Shown here: one piece after another, positions 24,562-34,716 of the stretch
How the letters are laid out: each line of letters starts with the position of its first letter
How positions within the stretch are numbered: position 1 is the first letter of the stretch
DNA from: Agrilactobacillus fermenti
GTDB taxonomy: Bacteria; Bacillota; Bacilli; Lactobacillales; Lactobacillaceae
Reading direction: 5' to 3'
NCBI RefSeq assembly: GCF_021030645.1
Contig: NZ_JACGCJ010000016.1
Span: 1 to 64,000 of the forward strand
DNA: 64,000 nt
Program-made: the position numbers and the translations under genes
Notes under the pieces: model-generated
Told to the model about the DNA's origin: nothing
The model's database searches: none
The model's input: only the letters and a program-made list of their open reading frames with translations

Positions 24562-26100
24562 GTAAAGGGCGGTTAAATTACTGGACAAATACTCTGAAAC
24601 AAGACGGTCTAATAACAGGAAAATACGATTAAAGTCTTCTGGGGTCCCAAAATCTTTCACTTCAATAATATTCTTAGTATCTGAGATACTTGCTGTAATT
24701 TCCTTCGTATCAAAGTAGTTAGTGCTCGTTAAAATAGCATCGTATTTTTGACCAGGTACGAAATTTTCCAGTGAGATATTAAAGTTTGCTCGGGTTTGTA
24801 CTGTTAAACCGTAGATGAGGTAATAATTGATCGATTGTTCGTGGTTGTCATAAAAAGCCAACTTAAATTGTCGTTTGGTATGATTTAGCAGTAATAACAG
24901 GATGCTTGTAAAATAATTAACTAAAAAATGGACAATGGTCGGTTTTTTGAACACAGCATCATGGCGTTGTAATCGATGAATCAGGAAGTCTCGGAATTTG
25001 GCCTGGCCACTATCAGCAGACCAGAAAATCCCCTTCATTGCTGTGTATAGAAGCTGGTGCCGGCTACCCAAGACGCCAGGCATAAACAGAATATTCCCCA
25101 ATTCACTAAAGAAGGCATAGCGCAAAAAGTCCCGATGTAATTCTAAATCAAATTTCATATCCAACAGCGCCAAAACTTCATTAGTTGTATTACGAATTTT
25201 TTGAACATAAGGTAGATCAGAATTGTATATAATCTGGAAAAATTCACTATTGATTGGCACAACATGCTCAAAAGAAACGTAAACAATGAAACTTAAAACC
25301 TCAAAGCCTAAGTGATTCTTTAAAAAGATATTAAAATTTTTACGAAATATTTCAATCAAACGTTGACCATAGTCATACTTTTCAATGTCGGCAATCGAGA
25401 TCACATCGACATGTTCATTGTGGTCATGAAGATTTAACCGTTGCATGACCACGTTCCAGTAGATTCTCATGGAATTACGAGCAACTTCGGATAGAGGTTC
25501 ATGGATCAAGGCTTCATAATCAGTAATGAAGTCTTTAAATTGTGGTTGTGAAAGTGTGGTCAGTTTAGGATCAGAATTATTTAGGGTTACAAAGAACTTA
25601 TAGTAAAAGTGCCGAATATCTATTTCACGGCCATTGATGTGATTATTACGAATAGAAATATCGAATTCGGCGATCAGATGATTAACCTTGTTCATTGTCC
25701 GAAAGAGGGTAGATTCACTGATCATAAGATCTTGTTGCATTTTTTGCATGGTAAATGAATTATGCCAGAAAACATAAGCTAAGATTTGATAAGGTAATGA
25801 ATCACGAATGATCCGGTTTGTGAGTTCTTCCAAACTATAGATAGGATCCATGACAAGTGTGATCGTACTCCGAGTTTCAGTGAGCCCAATATTTTCATCT
25901 TGACAAAGATATTTCAAGTTACTATTTAATGACGCAACGTGATCAGAAACCATCCGTTGTGTTGTGTGCATATAGTTGACTAAGATTGATTTAGCAATGG
26001 TACCATGATTGTGGAAAATTCGTTCTAACATTTTCACATCAAATAAAGCCTTACTATCAAGTAGATCCTCCTTATCCACTACAGTCACTATCCTTCCCAT
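24559..26100 (-). CDS. Mga/AtxA-family transcriptional regulator
   Basis: 513 residues. N-terminal paired HTH domains (~15-75, SILVNYMHTTQRMVSDHVAS; and ~100-150, MQKMQQDLMISESTLFRTMN, the Mga-type HTH), two PRD-like helical regions (~180-400), and a C-terminal EIIB-like domain (~410-513, KYDAILTSTNYFDT). This layout matches Mga-family virulence/surface-gene activators, which respond to PTS phosphorylation or carbon status. GGAGGATC lies upstream of the start. It follows the GNAT gene by 16 bp on the same strand. Given the many surface genes nearby, one of those clusters is a plausible target, but no binding site is identified. Confidence 0.85.
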   Translation of the reverse strand: MGRIVTVVDKEDLLDSKALFDVKMLERIFHNHGTIAKSILVNYMHTTQRMVSDHVASLNSNLKYLCQDENIGLTETRSTITLVMDPIYSLEELTNRIIRDSLPYQILAYVFWHNSFTMQKMQQDLMISESTLFRTMNKVNHLIAEFDISIRNNHINGREIDIRHFYYKFFVTLNNSDPKLTTLSQPQFKDFITDYEALIHEPLSEVARNSMRIYWNVVMQRLNLHDHNEHVDVISIADIEKYDYGQRLIEIFRKNFNIFLKNHLGFEVLSFIVYVSFEHVVPINSEFFQIIYNSDLPYVQKIRNTTNEVLALLDMKFDLELHRDFLRYAFFSELGNILFMPGVLGSRHQLLYTAMKGIFWSADSGQAKFRDFLIHRLQRHDAVFKKPTIVHFLVNYFTSILLLLLNHTKRQFKLAFYDNHEQSINYYLIYGLTVQTRANFNISLENFVPGQKYDAILTSTNYFDTKEITASISDTKNIIEVKDFGTPEDFNRIFLLLDRLVSEYLSSNLTALY

Positions 26101-26116
26101 GAATGTGAACGGTGTA

Positions 26117-26638
26117 TTAAATGATCATCTGGTAGGCATAACGTTTGCCATTTTCGTGGGGTAAATAAACGATACCTTGATATTGAAAGCCAGAAATTTT
26201 GATCACTTTTTGCATGGCTAAATTATCTGGATGCGTATCGATTCTAATATCATGATAACCCAAATTAACTGATTCATTAACTAATCCGCCGATAAATTTC
26301 CGTGCATAACCACTATTCTTCTTAGTGGCATCTACAGCTACACGGTGCAGTGAAATATAACGCGCATCAGCGCTTTTGAGCCACTGGCCTTCTTCAATCG
26401 CTTCGTAAGCAGCGTCAATTTCAGTTGTTAAGGCGGCCGTAGCTACTACTTCACCATCAGCCTCTAAGACGTAAGCAATACCCTGTTCAATATCAGAATG
26501 AATTAAGACGTCGTCAGGGCTATCGGTACCTTGCCATTGAGGAATGCGCCGTTCTGAAAGTAGGACCTTCGCTTGCTCAATAATTTCCATAATTTTATCA
26601 AAATCGTTGACAGTTGCTTTTCGGAAAACAAGACTCAT
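26117..26638 (-). CDS. GNAT-family N-acetyltransferase
   Basis: 173 residues. N-terminal LVFRKATVNDFDKIMEIIEQ, acetyl-CoA binding motif region LHRVAVDATKKNSGYARKFI (a degenerate R/Q-x-x-G-x-A loop) and C-terminal GFQYQGIVYLPHENGKRYAY. The fold and length are those of the small-molecule/amino-group GNAT enzymes. AAGGAG lies upstream (minus strand of ~26650). It is first in an operon with the Mga-like regulator. The substrate cannot be inferred. Confidence 0.88.
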   Translation of the reverse strand: MSLVFRKATVNDFDKIMEIIEQAKVLLSERRIPQWQGTDSPDDVLIHSDIEQGIAYVLEADGEVVATAALTTEIDAAYEAIEEGQWLKSADARYISLHRVAVDATKKNSGYARKFIGGLVNESVNLGYHDIRIDTHPDNLAMQKVIKISGFQYQGIVYLPHENGKRYAYQMII

Positions 26639-26738
26639 TTTTTAAAAAACTCCTTTTTAAATAGTGATAGTTATTATACTGCTTGGATTATAATAGCAAG
26701 GTTTTGCCACTTTGCAAACTTTTTTGAATCAAAAAAAG

Positions 26739-26753
26739 TTAGGCTGACCTTAA
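26739..26753 (+). promoter_or_regulatory. Candidate MntR/DtxR-type operator upstream of mntH
   Basis: TTAGGCTGACCTTAA is an imperfect inverted repeat (TTAGG...CC-TTAA) of the kind bound by DtxR/MntR metalloregulators. It lies ~65 bp before the mntH start, consistent with Mn2+-dependent repression. Assigned by resemblance to the known family consensus. Confidence 0.5.
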
Positions 26754-26819
26754 TTTTATGTTTCCTTTATCTAAATATAGGTGTATGATAATTTTGAAAA
26801 CGAAATAGGAGTGGTGTTA

Positions 26820-28412
26820 ATGATGGGAAGTCAATCCCAAGAGAAGGGTCATAAAAAGCTCATTCAGTATGCAAATGGCCCTTCGCTAGAAGAAATAAAT
26901 GGTACGGTCGAGGTGCCAAAAGGTAAAGGCTTTTGGCGGACACTATTTGCTTATTCTGGACCAGGTGCCCTAGTTGCTGTAGGGTATATGGATCCTGGTA
27001 ACTGGTCTACTTCCATTACTGGTGGTCAAAATTTTCAATATTTATTGATTTCCGTAATTTTGATGTCTAGTTTAATTGCGATGTTGTTACAGTATATGGC
27101 AGCTAAACTAGGCATTGTGAGCCAAATGGATTTGGCACAGGCAATTCGTGCACGCACGAGTAAGCCATTAGGTGTCGTTTTGTGGATTTTAACAGAATTA
27201 GCGATCATGGCAACAGATATTGCTGAAGTTATCGGGGCTGCAATTGCATTATACTTACTATTTAATATTCCTCTAGTCATTGCTGTATTTATCACCGTAT
27301 TCGATGTTTTATTATTGCTATTATTGACTAAAGTTGGTTTCCGTAAAATTGAAGCAATCGTTGTATGTTTAATTTTAGTTATTTTATTAGTTTTTGTTTA
27401 TCAAGTTGCCTTATCAGATCCCAATTGGGGTGATGTTATTAAGGGATTCATTCCGACAACTGAGACTTTTTCTAATGGTCATTCTGTTGCTGGTATGACC
27501 CCATTAAGTGGGGCATTAGGCATTATTGGGGCCACTGTCATGCCACATAATTTATACCTGCACTCTGCTGTTTCGCAAACACGTAAAATTGATCATAAAG
27601 ATGAAGAAGATGTTGCTCGGACAGTTCGGTTTACCACTTGGGACTCTAACATTCAGCTAACATTTGCTTTCTTTGTAAATTCTTTGTTATTGATCATGGG
27701 TGTAGCTGTCTTCAAATCAGGTGCTGTTGAAGATCCTTCTTTCTTCGGCCTATTCGATGCCTTATCCAACACTTCTACTTTGAGTAATGGCGTTTTGATC
27801 AGCGTGGCTCGTTCTGGAATTTTATCGACCCTGTTCGCAGTTGCTTTATTGGCTTCTGGTCAAAATTCAACCATTACCGGCACCTTGACCGGGCAAGTCA
27901 TCATGGAAGGCTTCGTTCATATGCGGATGCCACTCTGGCTGCGTCGGTTAGTCACGCGCTTGATTTCAGTAATTCCAGTATTGATCTGTGTCATGATGAC
28001 CAGTGGGCAAAGTGCAATTAGAGAACATACGGCTTTAAACACATTAATGAATAATTCACAGGTATTTCTGGCTTTCGCTTTACCATTCTCAATGTTACCG
28101 TTACTGATGTTTACAGATAGTCGTGTTGAAATGGGGCAACGCTTTAAAAATAGCTTTATTATTAAAGTTTTAGGCTGGATTTCAGTTATTGGATTAACTT
28201 ACTTGAACCTACTAGGTTTACCGGATTCCATTGCTGCTTTCTTTGGTGATCATCCATCTGCTGGTCAGCTAACGACAGCCCATATTATTGCTTACGTTTT
28301 AATTGTAGCTGTACTGGCACTCTTGGCCTGGACGATATACGAACTTTACAAGGGTAATAAGCGGCATGAAGCTCAAATTGCCGCTGACTTGGCAACCAGC
28401 CATAAAGAATAA
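26820..28412 (+). CDS. mntH: NRAMP-type Mn2+:H+ symporter
   Basis: 530 residues, eleven predicted helices. Helix 1 motif [15 protein letters not shown] (metal-binding Asp/Asn) and helix 6 [16 protein letters not shown] (conserved MPH) define the NRAMP fold. It takes up manganese, which lactobacilli accumulate for protection from superoxide. AGGAG upstream of ATG 26820 (ATGATG doublet). Followed 14 bp later by a universal stress protein gene, a linkage often seen in lactobacilli. An upstream DtxR-like palindrome suggests metal repression. Confidence 0.95.
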   Translation: MMGSQSQEKGHKKLIQYANGPSLEEINGTVEVPKGKGFWRTLFAYSGPGALVAVGYMDPGNWSTSITGGQNFQYLLISVILMSSLIAMLLQYMAAKLGIVSQMDLAQAIRARTSKPLGVVLWILTELAIMATDIAEVIGAAIALYLLFNIPLVIAVFITVFDVLLLLLLTKVGFRKIEAIVVCLILVILLVFVYQVALSDPNWGDVIKGFIPTTETFSNGHSVAGMTPLSGALGIIGATVMPHNLYLHSAVSQTRKIDHKDEEDVARTVRFTTWDSNIQLTFAFFVNSLLLIMGVAVFKSGAVEDPSFFGLFDALSNTSTLSNGVLISVARSGILSTLFAVALLASGQNSTITGTLTGQVIMEGFVHMRMPLWLRRLVTRLISVIPVLICVMMTSGQSAIREHTALNTLMNNSQVFLAFALPFSMLPLLMFTDSRVEMGQRFKNSFIIKVLGWISVIGLTYLNLLGLPDSIAAFFGDHPSAGQLTTAHIIAYVLIVAVLALLAWTIYELYKGNKRHEAQIAADLATSHKE

Positions 28413-28426
28413 CGGGAGGATGAAAA

Positions 28427-28876
28427 ATGAGTGATAGACCGAGTAATGTCAAACACTTCGACCGTATCTTAGTTGGGGTGGATGATTCAGATGATTCACA
28501 ATTAGCCTTTCGCTATGCTTTGAATCGAGCTAAAGAAGATGATGCAATTTTATTCATCTGTTCCATCTTGGAATCGCAAGAGATGAATGTCTTTCAAGCT
28601 TTAAGTAAGGACTACGTTCATGGCGAACGAGAAGAGTTAGAACAACATCTGAATGATTATCGCAAATTAGCGGAAGATTTTGGAATTGACCGAGTGCATA
28701 CTGTGGTTGATGAGGGTGAGGCTGGCGAGACCATCGTCAAAAGCGTCATCCCCCATATTGAACCGGATGTTTTAATTATTGGCTCTAAATCAAAAAAAGG
28801 CCTTAGCCGTCGTTTTGGGAGTCAAGCAGCCTATATGGCTAAATATGCACCAATTTCAGTATTTGTGATTCGATAA
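28427..28876 (+). CDS. Universal stress protein UspA
   Basis: 149 residues of the UspA alpha/beta fold. N-terminal ILVGVDDSDDSQLAFRYAL binds the nucleotide phosphate side; the C-terminal IIGSKSKKGLSRRFGSQAAY matches the ATP-binding G-x2-G-x9-G-(S/T) pattern. GGGAGG upstream of ATG. Co-transcribed with mntH by spacing (14 bp). Likely a cytoplasmic stress-signalling ATP-binding protein; the exact role is unknown. Confidence 0.93.
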   Translation: MSDRPSNVKHFDRILVGVDDSDDSQLAFRYALNRAKEDDAILFICSILESQEMNVFQALSKDYVHGEREELEQHLNDYRKLAEDFGIDRVHTVVDEGEAGETIVKSVIPHIEPDVLIIGSKSKKGLSRRFGSQAAYMAKYAPISVFVIR

Positions 28877-28949
28877 GGTTTTTCATATTATGATATAAAT
28901 CATTTCAATAATCAAACAGAATAACGGGTTAACGAATAGTCTGCAATAA

Positions 28950-29831
28950 TTAGTGTGCCTTTTGCGTAAAAATAGCTACAAATTGTTGCTCAATTGGCGC
29001 TAGAATATAATCATGACGATAAGCCAAGTAGATTTTAAAGCTTGGCAAGTCGTCATTTTTTATACGCAATAATTTCACGTCATCATTTGGGGTAACAGCT
29101 AGATCAGTCAATAGCGCAATACCAGCATTTTGGCTGACCATTTTTTTCAAAATATTCACATCGTCTGTCTGATAAATAATATTTGGTTTATGCCCTGAAC
29201 TAGCAGTTAAAACATCAAAAACGGCGGTGTGGACAAATCCTTCGTCTAGCGCAACAAAGTCTTCATCGGCAATCTCACTAAAAGCCACGCTGTCTCTTTT
29301 GGCAAGCGGGTGTTGTTGACTCACGATGATGCCAAAGCTTTTTTGTGCTAATGGAATCAATTTTAGCGCTTGTGCATCCAATTGGGTGCTGGTCGCTAAT
29401 AAGGCTAGATTAAGTTCACCCGCTAATAATTGGCTTAATAAATACTCGGAACCGCGGGAGTGTGTGTGCAAGTACTGGATCAAGCGCGCTTGGTTCAACT
29501 GAGGGATATATTGGGGAAAGTAGTAATTGCCAATAATCGGCGGCAAGCCTAAAAAAATTTTAGCACGAGCATTATTTTTGATCTCGATTCGCGCCACTTG
29601 TAATTCGTTTAATATATGTTTTGCATGAGCCGAGAATTGCGCCCCGTCCGGCGTCAAGCTGATAGCATGATGGGACTGGTCTCGCTGGATTAATTGACCG
29701 TCCAAGGCTTCCTCCACCCGTTTGATAGCGTAAGTGATCGTCGGCTGGGACACCTTAAAATACTGTGCCACCTGAGTAAAGTTTTGTAGTTCAGCTAATT
29801 TTACAAAATATTCTAAGTCTTTGATTTGCAT
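28950..29831 (-). CDS. mleR: LysR-type regulator of malolactic genes
   Basis: 293 residues. LysR HTH at 1-60 (MQIKDLEYFVKLAELQNFTQ, then VSQPTITYAIKRVEEALDGQ), with an effector-binding periplasmic-protein-like domain from ~90. GGGAGGATC upstream of ATG 29831. It is divergent from mleS-mleP, the arrangement typical of mleR in lactic acid bacteria, where L-malate is the co-inducer. The 325-bp intergenic region carries a copy of the interspersed palindrome as well as the mleS promoter. The name rests on context plus family. Confidence 0.85.
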   Translation of the reverse strand: MQIKDLEYFVKLAELQNFTQVAQYFKVSQPTITYAIKRVEEALDGQLIQRDQSHHAISLTPDGAQFSAHAKHILNELQVARIEIKNNARAKIFLGLPPIIGNYYFPQYIPQLNQARLIQYLHTHSRGSEYLLSQLLAGELNLALLATSTQLDAQALKLIPLAQKSFGIIVSQQHPLAKRDSVAFSEIADEDFVALDEGFVHTAVFDVLTASSGHKPNIIYQTDDVNILKKMVSQNAGIALLTDLAVTPNDDVKLLRIKNDDLPSFKIYLAYRHDYILAPIEQQFVAIFTQKAH

Positions 29832-29919
29832 GGTTATGATCCTCCCAAGTTGATTGATCGTGATAAGTTTTTGTCACGCTATAAACACGCTTGAATCATT
29901 AGCTTTACGCACACTCTAG

Positions 29920-30040
29920 TTTTTAAACGCGTTCCAAAAGGCAACGACGTCACCTAACATCGAATGACTCAAATGGTAAGGGCACCATTTATCGCCATTC
30001 TTGTTAGTGCTCGGTCGCTGACCGCCTTTTGTCACGCTCT
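29920..30040 (-). repeat. Interspersed palindrome, copy 4 (in mleR-mleS spacer)
   Basis: TTTTTAAACGCGTTCCAAAA ... CCGCCTTTTGTCACGCTC, with central AATGGT/ACCATT stem. It is the only full copy sitting between divergent genes rather than downstream of a gene end; the tail hairpin is absent. Confidence 0.75.
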
Positions 30041-30074
30041 GTCTTATAAACATATTTTATCATTTCTCATCAAT

Positions 30075-30104
30075 TTGACTATGTTTTTTATACGGCCGTA
30101 TACT
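30075..30104 (+). promoter_or_regulatory. mleS promoter with 14-bp palindrome over the -10
   Basis: TTGACT (30075-30080), 18-base spacer, TATACT (30099-30104). A perfect palindrome TATACGGCCGTATA (30089-30102) covers the spacer and the first part of the -10, a position suited to a repressor. Confidence 0.7.
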
Positions 30105-30156
30105 AGCGTCATTGTTTTTTCAAGTTGTTGGTTCAGAGGTTATAGGAGGTAGTTAG

Positions 30157-31779
30157 ATGCAAGCACGTGAAATATTAAATAATCCATTTTTAAATAAAGG
30201 GACAGGTTTTACTCAGGCAGAACGGGACGAATTGGGTTTGAATGGCTTAGTACCGCCACGGGTTCAAACGATTGCGGAACAGGCAGAACAAACTTATGCC
30301 CAATATCAAACAAAAGTGAATGATCTGGAAAAGAGATTGTTCTTAATGCAGATCTTTAACGAAAACCGGACGTTATTCTATTACCTATTCAGTCAACATG
30401 TGGCGGAATTCATGCCGATCGTCTATGATCCAACGATTGCAGAGACGATAGAAAATTACAGTCATTTATTCGTGCAGCCGCAAGATGCTGTTTATTTATC
30501 AGTTGACCGACCGCAAGATATCGCAACCGCCCTTAAAAATGGGTCTGATGGTCGTGATATTCGTTTGCTGGTCGTGAGTGATGCCGAGGGTATTTTAGGT
30601 ATCGGTGACTGGGGTGTGCAAGGCGTTGATATTTCTGTTGGGAAATTAATGGTCTATACTGCTGCTGCTGGTATTGATCCAAGCCAAGTATTGCCAGTTG
30701 TGATTGATGCTGGGACTAACCGCCAATCTCTGTTAGAGGATCCCTTATACTTGGGTGAACGCCATGAACGCATTCGCGGACAACAATATGATGATTTTAT
30801 TGATCAATTTGTGGCTGAAGCTGAGGCACAGTTCCCGAAGGTTTACTTGCACTGGGAAGATTTTGGGCGTAGTAATGCGGCTAAAATTTTAGACAAATAT
30901 AAGGATAAGATCACGACCTTCAATGATGATATTCAGGGGACGGGAATCATCGTATTGGCTGGTATTTTAGGTGCATTGAAGATCTCTGGTGAAAAATTAA
31001 CGGATCAAAAGTATTTATCTTTTGGTGCTGGTACAGCTGGCGCCGGGATCGTACGGCGGATTTATGATGAAATGCGGGTGGAAGGCTTATCTGAAGCTGA
31101 AGCAAAATCACATTTCTACTTAGTTGATAAGCAAGGATTATTATTTGAAGATACTCCAGACCTAACGCCGGAACAAGAGCCATTTGCCCGAAAACGCTCT
31201 GAATTTGCTAATGCTGACGAGTTGACGGATCTATTATCAGTGATCCAAACCGTCCAACCAACAATCATGGTTGGTACCTCAACTGTTCCAGGTGCGTTTA
31301 CTGAAGCTGTGATCAAAGAGATGGCTGCCCATACTGACCGGCCAATCATTTTTCCAATTTCTAATCCAACAAAATTAATGGAAGCCAAAGCCGAAGATGT
31401 AATCAAATGGTCCGATGGCCGTGCCTTAGTAGCTACTGGTATTCCAAGTGCCCCAGTTGAGTATAATGGCGTGACTTATGAAATTGGTCAGGCAAATAAT
31501 GCTTTAGTTTACCCCGGGCTAGCTTTTGGAACGATTGCGGCAACATCTAAGCTATTGACTGATGAGATGATCAGTGCTGCGGCGCACTCATTAGGTGGCA
31601 TCGTCGATACAACGCAACCTGGTGCGGCTGTTTTGCCACCGGTGTCAAAATTAGACGTTTTCTCTAAGACGGTTGCCATAGCTACAGGACAAGCGGCATT
31701 AGATGCCAACTTGAATCAAGAGCCAGTTACAGATATTGAAAAAGCCATCGATGAGATGAAGTGGATACCAAAATATTAA
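30157..31779 (+). CDS. mleS: Malolactic enzyme
   Basis: 540 residues, NAD+- and Mn2+-dependent conversion of L-malate to L-lactate and CO2. The malic-enzyme family motifs are present: [20 protein letters not shown], the metal and substrate region [20 protein letters not shown] with FNDDIQGTG, and the NAD-binding [13 protein letters not shown]. The N-terminus [20 protein letters not shown] and the length agree with lactobacillus MleS rather than shorter NADP malic enzymes. AGGAGG before ATG 30157. Followed by a carrier of the malate-permease type and divergent from mleR, which together support the malolactic call over anabolic malic enzyme. Confidence 0.95.
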   Translation: MQAREILNNPFLNKGTGFTQAERDELGLNGLVPPRVQTIAEQAEQTYAQYQTKVNDLEKRLFLMQIFNENRTLFYYLFSQHVAEFMPIVYDPTIAETIENYSHLFVQPQDAVYLSVDRPQDIATALKNGSDGRDIRLLVVSDAEGILGIGDWGVQGVDISVGKLMVYTAAAGIDPSQVLPVVIDAGTNRQSLLEDPLYLGERHERIRGQQYDDFIDQFVAEAEAQFPKVYLHWEDFGRSNAAKILDKYKDKITTFNDDIQGTGIIVLAGILGALKISGEKLTDQKYLSFGAGTAGAGIVRRIYDEMRVEGLSEAEAKSHFYLVDKQGLLFEDTPDLTPEQEPFARKRSEFANADELTDLLSVIQTVQPTIMVGTSTVPGAFTEAVIKEMAAHTDRPIIFPISNPTKLMEAKAEDVIKWSDGRALVATGIPSAPVEYNGVTYEIGQANNALVYPGLAFGTIAATSKLLTDEMISAAAHSLGGIVDTTQPGAAVLPPVSKLDVFSKTVAIATGQAALDANLNQEPVTDIEKAIDEMKWIPKY

Positions 31780-31803
31780 TTTATTAGTTTAGGGGAGCGT
31801 AAT

Positions 31804-32769
31804 ATGACTGCATTTTTAACATCTGTGTCTAGTGTCGTTGAAATCGTCCTAGTCATTGCGTTGGGGTATTATTTACGACGCACTAAAAAGTTTGATGATA
31901 AATTTAAAGGCAGTATTTCATTTTTGATTATGAATATTGCCTTACCATTATCAATTTTCGTTTCAGTTTTGAATAATTTGACGCGTAGTAAGCTGGTCAG
32001 CCTTTCCAGTGGGCTGATTTATGTACTGATCAGTTTTATCATGGGTTATTTGATTTCATGGTTACTAGTTAAAATTTTGAAAGTTCGGCCCGGCCGCCGG
32101 GGCACGTTTATCAACATGTTCGTTAATGCCAATACAATTTTTATCGGCTTACCGTTAAATATGGCATTATTTGGCCAAGTTAGTTTGCCATACTTTCTGA
32201 TTTACTATGTGGCGAACACGGTATCTACCTGGGCTATCGGGGTATTCTTTATTTCAGCCGATGATCCTACGAAAACAAAAGGCAGCTCCAAGGGTAACTT
32301 CAACTGGCGCAAACTTCTGCCAGCACCACTATTGGGTTTCTTAGTGGCTTTAGTTTGGCTATTGATTGGTTTGCCATTACCAAAACTAATCAATGATACG
32401 TTCTCTATGGTTGGTGGTATCGTGACGCCATTATCCTTAATTTATATTGGGATCGTATTAGCCGATGCCGGATTAAAATCTATCCACTTTGATCGAGATA
32501 CCGTTGTGGCACTACTCGGCCGCTTTGTGATCGCACCAGCTATTATGATTGCGATTGTTGCCCTATTCAAAGCCAATGGGCAAGTGATGCCTAATATTGA
32601 ATCGAGCACGTTGATCATTCAAGCCGCTGCACCTGGCTTAGCCGTTTTACCAATTCTAGTGGGCCAATCCCATGGTGATGTGGAATACGCCACCAATGTG
32701 GTCACGACCAGTACCGTGTTATTCGTGATTGTGGTGCCAATCTTAATGCAATTGATTCGCTTCATTTAG
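31804..32769 (+). CDS. mleP: Auxin-efflux-type malate permease
   Basis: 321 residues, ten predicted membrane helices of the AEC family. N-terminal VVEIVLVIALGYYLRRTKKF and the discontinuous helix IMNIALPLSIFVSVLNNL are typical, and C-terminal AAAPGLAVLPILVGQSHGDV is the second half repeat. Starts 24 bp after mleS with GGGGAG; ends at a strong terminator. Together with MleS it would exchange malate for lactate, generating proton motive force and raising external pH. The substrate is assigned from context. Confidence 0.9.
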   Translation: MTAFLTSVSSVVEIVLVIALGYYLRRTKKFDDKFKGSISFLIMNIALPLSIFVSVLNNLTRSKLVSLSSGLIYVLISFIMGYLISWLLVKILKVRPGRRGTFINMFVNANTIFIGLPLNMALFGQVSLPYFLIYYVANTVSTWAIGVFFISADDPTKTKGSSKGNFNWRKLLPAPLLGFLVALVWLLIGLPLPKLINDTFSMVGGIVTPLSLIYIGIVLADAGLKSIHFDRDTVVALLGRFVIAPAIMIAIVALFKANGQVMPNIESSTLIIQAAAPGLAVLPILVGQSHGDVEYATNVVTTSTVLFVIVVPILMQLIRFI

Positions 32770-32801
32770 TTAAAATGGTGCCATCAAGCATCGATTAAGT
32801 C

Positions 32802-32844
32802 AAAAAATTCCGTGAAGGCCTACTAGCTTTCACGGAATTTTTTT
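32802..32844 (+). terminator. Intrinsic terminator of the mle operon
   Basis: AAAAAATTCCGTGAA pairs with TTCACGGAATTTTTTT around the central GGCCTACTAGC, with a T-run. Long perfect stem. Confidence 0.9.
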
Positions 32845-32881
32845 GTGGTATAGTTGTAGCTATATCAGGGAGGTAGTCGTT

Positions 32882-33430
32882 ATGATGAATTGTAAAAAAA
32901 TATTGTTTATCTGTTTAGCAGTGACATTCTTTGCGTTACAGTTTTTACCGACAAAATCAGTACAGGCGGAATCATTTCGACCGCTAAACCAGTTTAACGA
33001 TTATTATTCTGTTGCCACCGTTGATGGTCAATGGGGCGCCAATTTGTATCAAGGTAATGATCAAGACCGAGTTTTTGATCGAATCTTACCAAGAGAATCC
33101 CAATGGAAAATTTATGGCTATACTAAACGTAGTGATGGGTACTATTATTGGGCTGGTGCAAATAATTGGATCGAAGCGGACCAAGTCCAAGTTCCTGCTC
33201 AAGATGAACAAGATGCTATTTTAAATATCGTAACGAAATATCCGAAATATGACAGTAGTAGTACTTATAATACCTATAGGCCAATTTGGAATCCTAGTGG
33301 TGGTTATTGGGGTGACCAGCCATATTGGACTGTTGTTAGATATGAATGGAATGAGTTAGGGGCGGTTGCTGCGCTTCAATGGTTTGTTGTGTACGCTGAT
33401 GGTGCTGCTTATCCGGTACCTTATATATAG
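32882..33430 (+). CDS. Small secreted protein with SLAP-like module
   Basis: About 182 residues. Signal peptide ~1-28 (ILFICLAVTFFALQFL...VQAES). Residues ~30-100 resemble one SLAP-like module (ANLYQGNDQDRVFDRILPRE ... WAGANNWIEADQVQVP). The remaining ~80 residues, rich in Tyr and Trp (YDSSSTYNTYRPIWNPSGGY), are not recognised. GGGAGG supports ATG 32882; the longer frame starting at 32843 runs into the terminator. It is a single-gene unit between two terminators, wall-associated by inference. Confidence 0.75.
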   Translation: MMNCKKILFICLAVTFFALQFLPTKSVQAESFRPLNQFNDYYSVATVDGQWGANLYQGNDQDRVFDRILPRESQWKIYGYTKRSDGYYYWAGANNWIEADQVQVPAQDEQDAILNIVTKYPKYDSSSTYNTYRPIWNPSGGYWGDQPYWTVVRYEWNELGAVAALQWFVVYADGAAYPVPYI

Positions 33431-33478
33431 TTAATTAATGGAAATTTACATTTATATTTTTGTACATTAAAATAATAA

Positions 33479-33524
33479 AAAGCAGGATCTTTGATGAAAT
33501 TATTTCAACAGAGATCCTTCTTTT
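33479..33524. terminator. Bidirectional terminator
   Basis: AGCAGGATCT...TGAAAT pairs with ATTTCA...AGATCCTTCT with T-run on the right and A-run on the left. It sits between a plus-strand gene and the convergent deacetylase remnant. Confidence 0.8.
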
Positions 33525-33530
33525 AGCTAA

Positions 33531-34652
33531 TTAAGATTCTTTGGGAGTATGGTCATTAGTTAGCACATCAGGTAAGGTCCAAGCATTATCTGGTCTGACT
33601 TCTTTTCTATTTAAATTATATGAACTTAAACTACCATCAGTAATGCTTTCTGTGAGTTCTGTATCGGGAACTGTTCGCCGTGTATCGTTGTGTAGAAAAC
33701 CAAAATTAAATGCGAGCTCATAACCTGTTTTACGTAAGGCTAATCGAGCAATATCATTTCGATCACCACCGGGATAAGCAAATGTTCTAACTGTTGCACC
33801 AGTACGAGACTCGATCGTAGCTTTGGAATCAGAAATTTGGTCGTATATTTCATCATTTGTTAATTGGCTAATTGCAGGATGTGTGACTGTATGGGCGCCC
33901 AAGGCAAATTGATTATGATCTAGGTTGCCTAAAATAGTCCATTCCTCATCACTGATCTGATTATTACCAGTGATTAAGAAGAAAATGGCGTTAATACCAT
34001 ATTTTGTCATAATATCAACACAGTTGACACCAGTTTGATCGATTCCAGTGGTATCCTCTAAACCACCTGTACCAATCCAGCCACCATAAAAGTCATCAAA
34101 AGTTACTAAGACAGATTTGTCGGGCGCTGTGGTTCGGCCTAGTAAGATGTCAATAGCTTCACTTTCGGTGAGTGTATGATAATCATTATCTGCTAGCCAA
34201 GCCATATCATCTTTAAACTTACCAACACTCAGGGTATACGACCAAAAGCTATTGTCTCTTTCAAATTCATTTTGCGCGATACGGTGGTAAGCTAGTACTG
34301 GGATCTTATTATAAATATCACCATGCTGAATTGGCTGCAAGTTTTTCATTAAGTCATCATCACTGATAAAACCACCATCTACTTGGGCATAGCGAATACC
34401 GTTGACTTCAATGTAGTCATTAGGCATTTCACCATCATAGTTACCTAGAACAACCTGTTCATCAACGAAGGGACTGCTTAGCAAAGCGGCACCAGAAATA
34501 TCGCTTAATTGCCCGCCTAGCCGATAACTGTCATAGTCATTAGCATCACTGGCCCAGCGACTTTTACCGCCGCTAACATCAAAACGTTTGACCCATTGAT
34601 TACCAGAGACACGAATAAAGTAGACGTTATCAATCTGTTGAATACTGCACTT
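33531..34652 (-). pseudogene. Polysaccharide deacetylase, N-terminally truncated
   Basis: An open frame of ~374 codons on the minus strand. The C-terminal ~230 residues are a NodB/polysaccharide deacetylase domain: IPVLAYHRIAQNEF, VLVTFDDFYGGWIGTGG (metal-binding Asp), FALGAHTVTHPAISQL (HxxxxxH metal site) and TFAYPGGDRNDIARLAL. Ahead lies a partial SLAP-like module (VYFIRVSGNQWVKRFDV). The frame extends upstream to a stop at 34653 without any ATG, GTG or TTG preceded by a ribosome binding site and without a signal peptide; a TTG at 34484 is internal. I conclude the 5' end has been lost, probably by deletion next to the acyltransferase gene. Family members modify peptidoglycan or exopolysaccharide. 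Confidence 0.65.
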
Positions 34653-34716
34653 TTACTTTCTCAATAACTTCAATATAATAAAGAGTATTGTGAACTTAGA
34701 TTGGAGTTGAGGGGCA

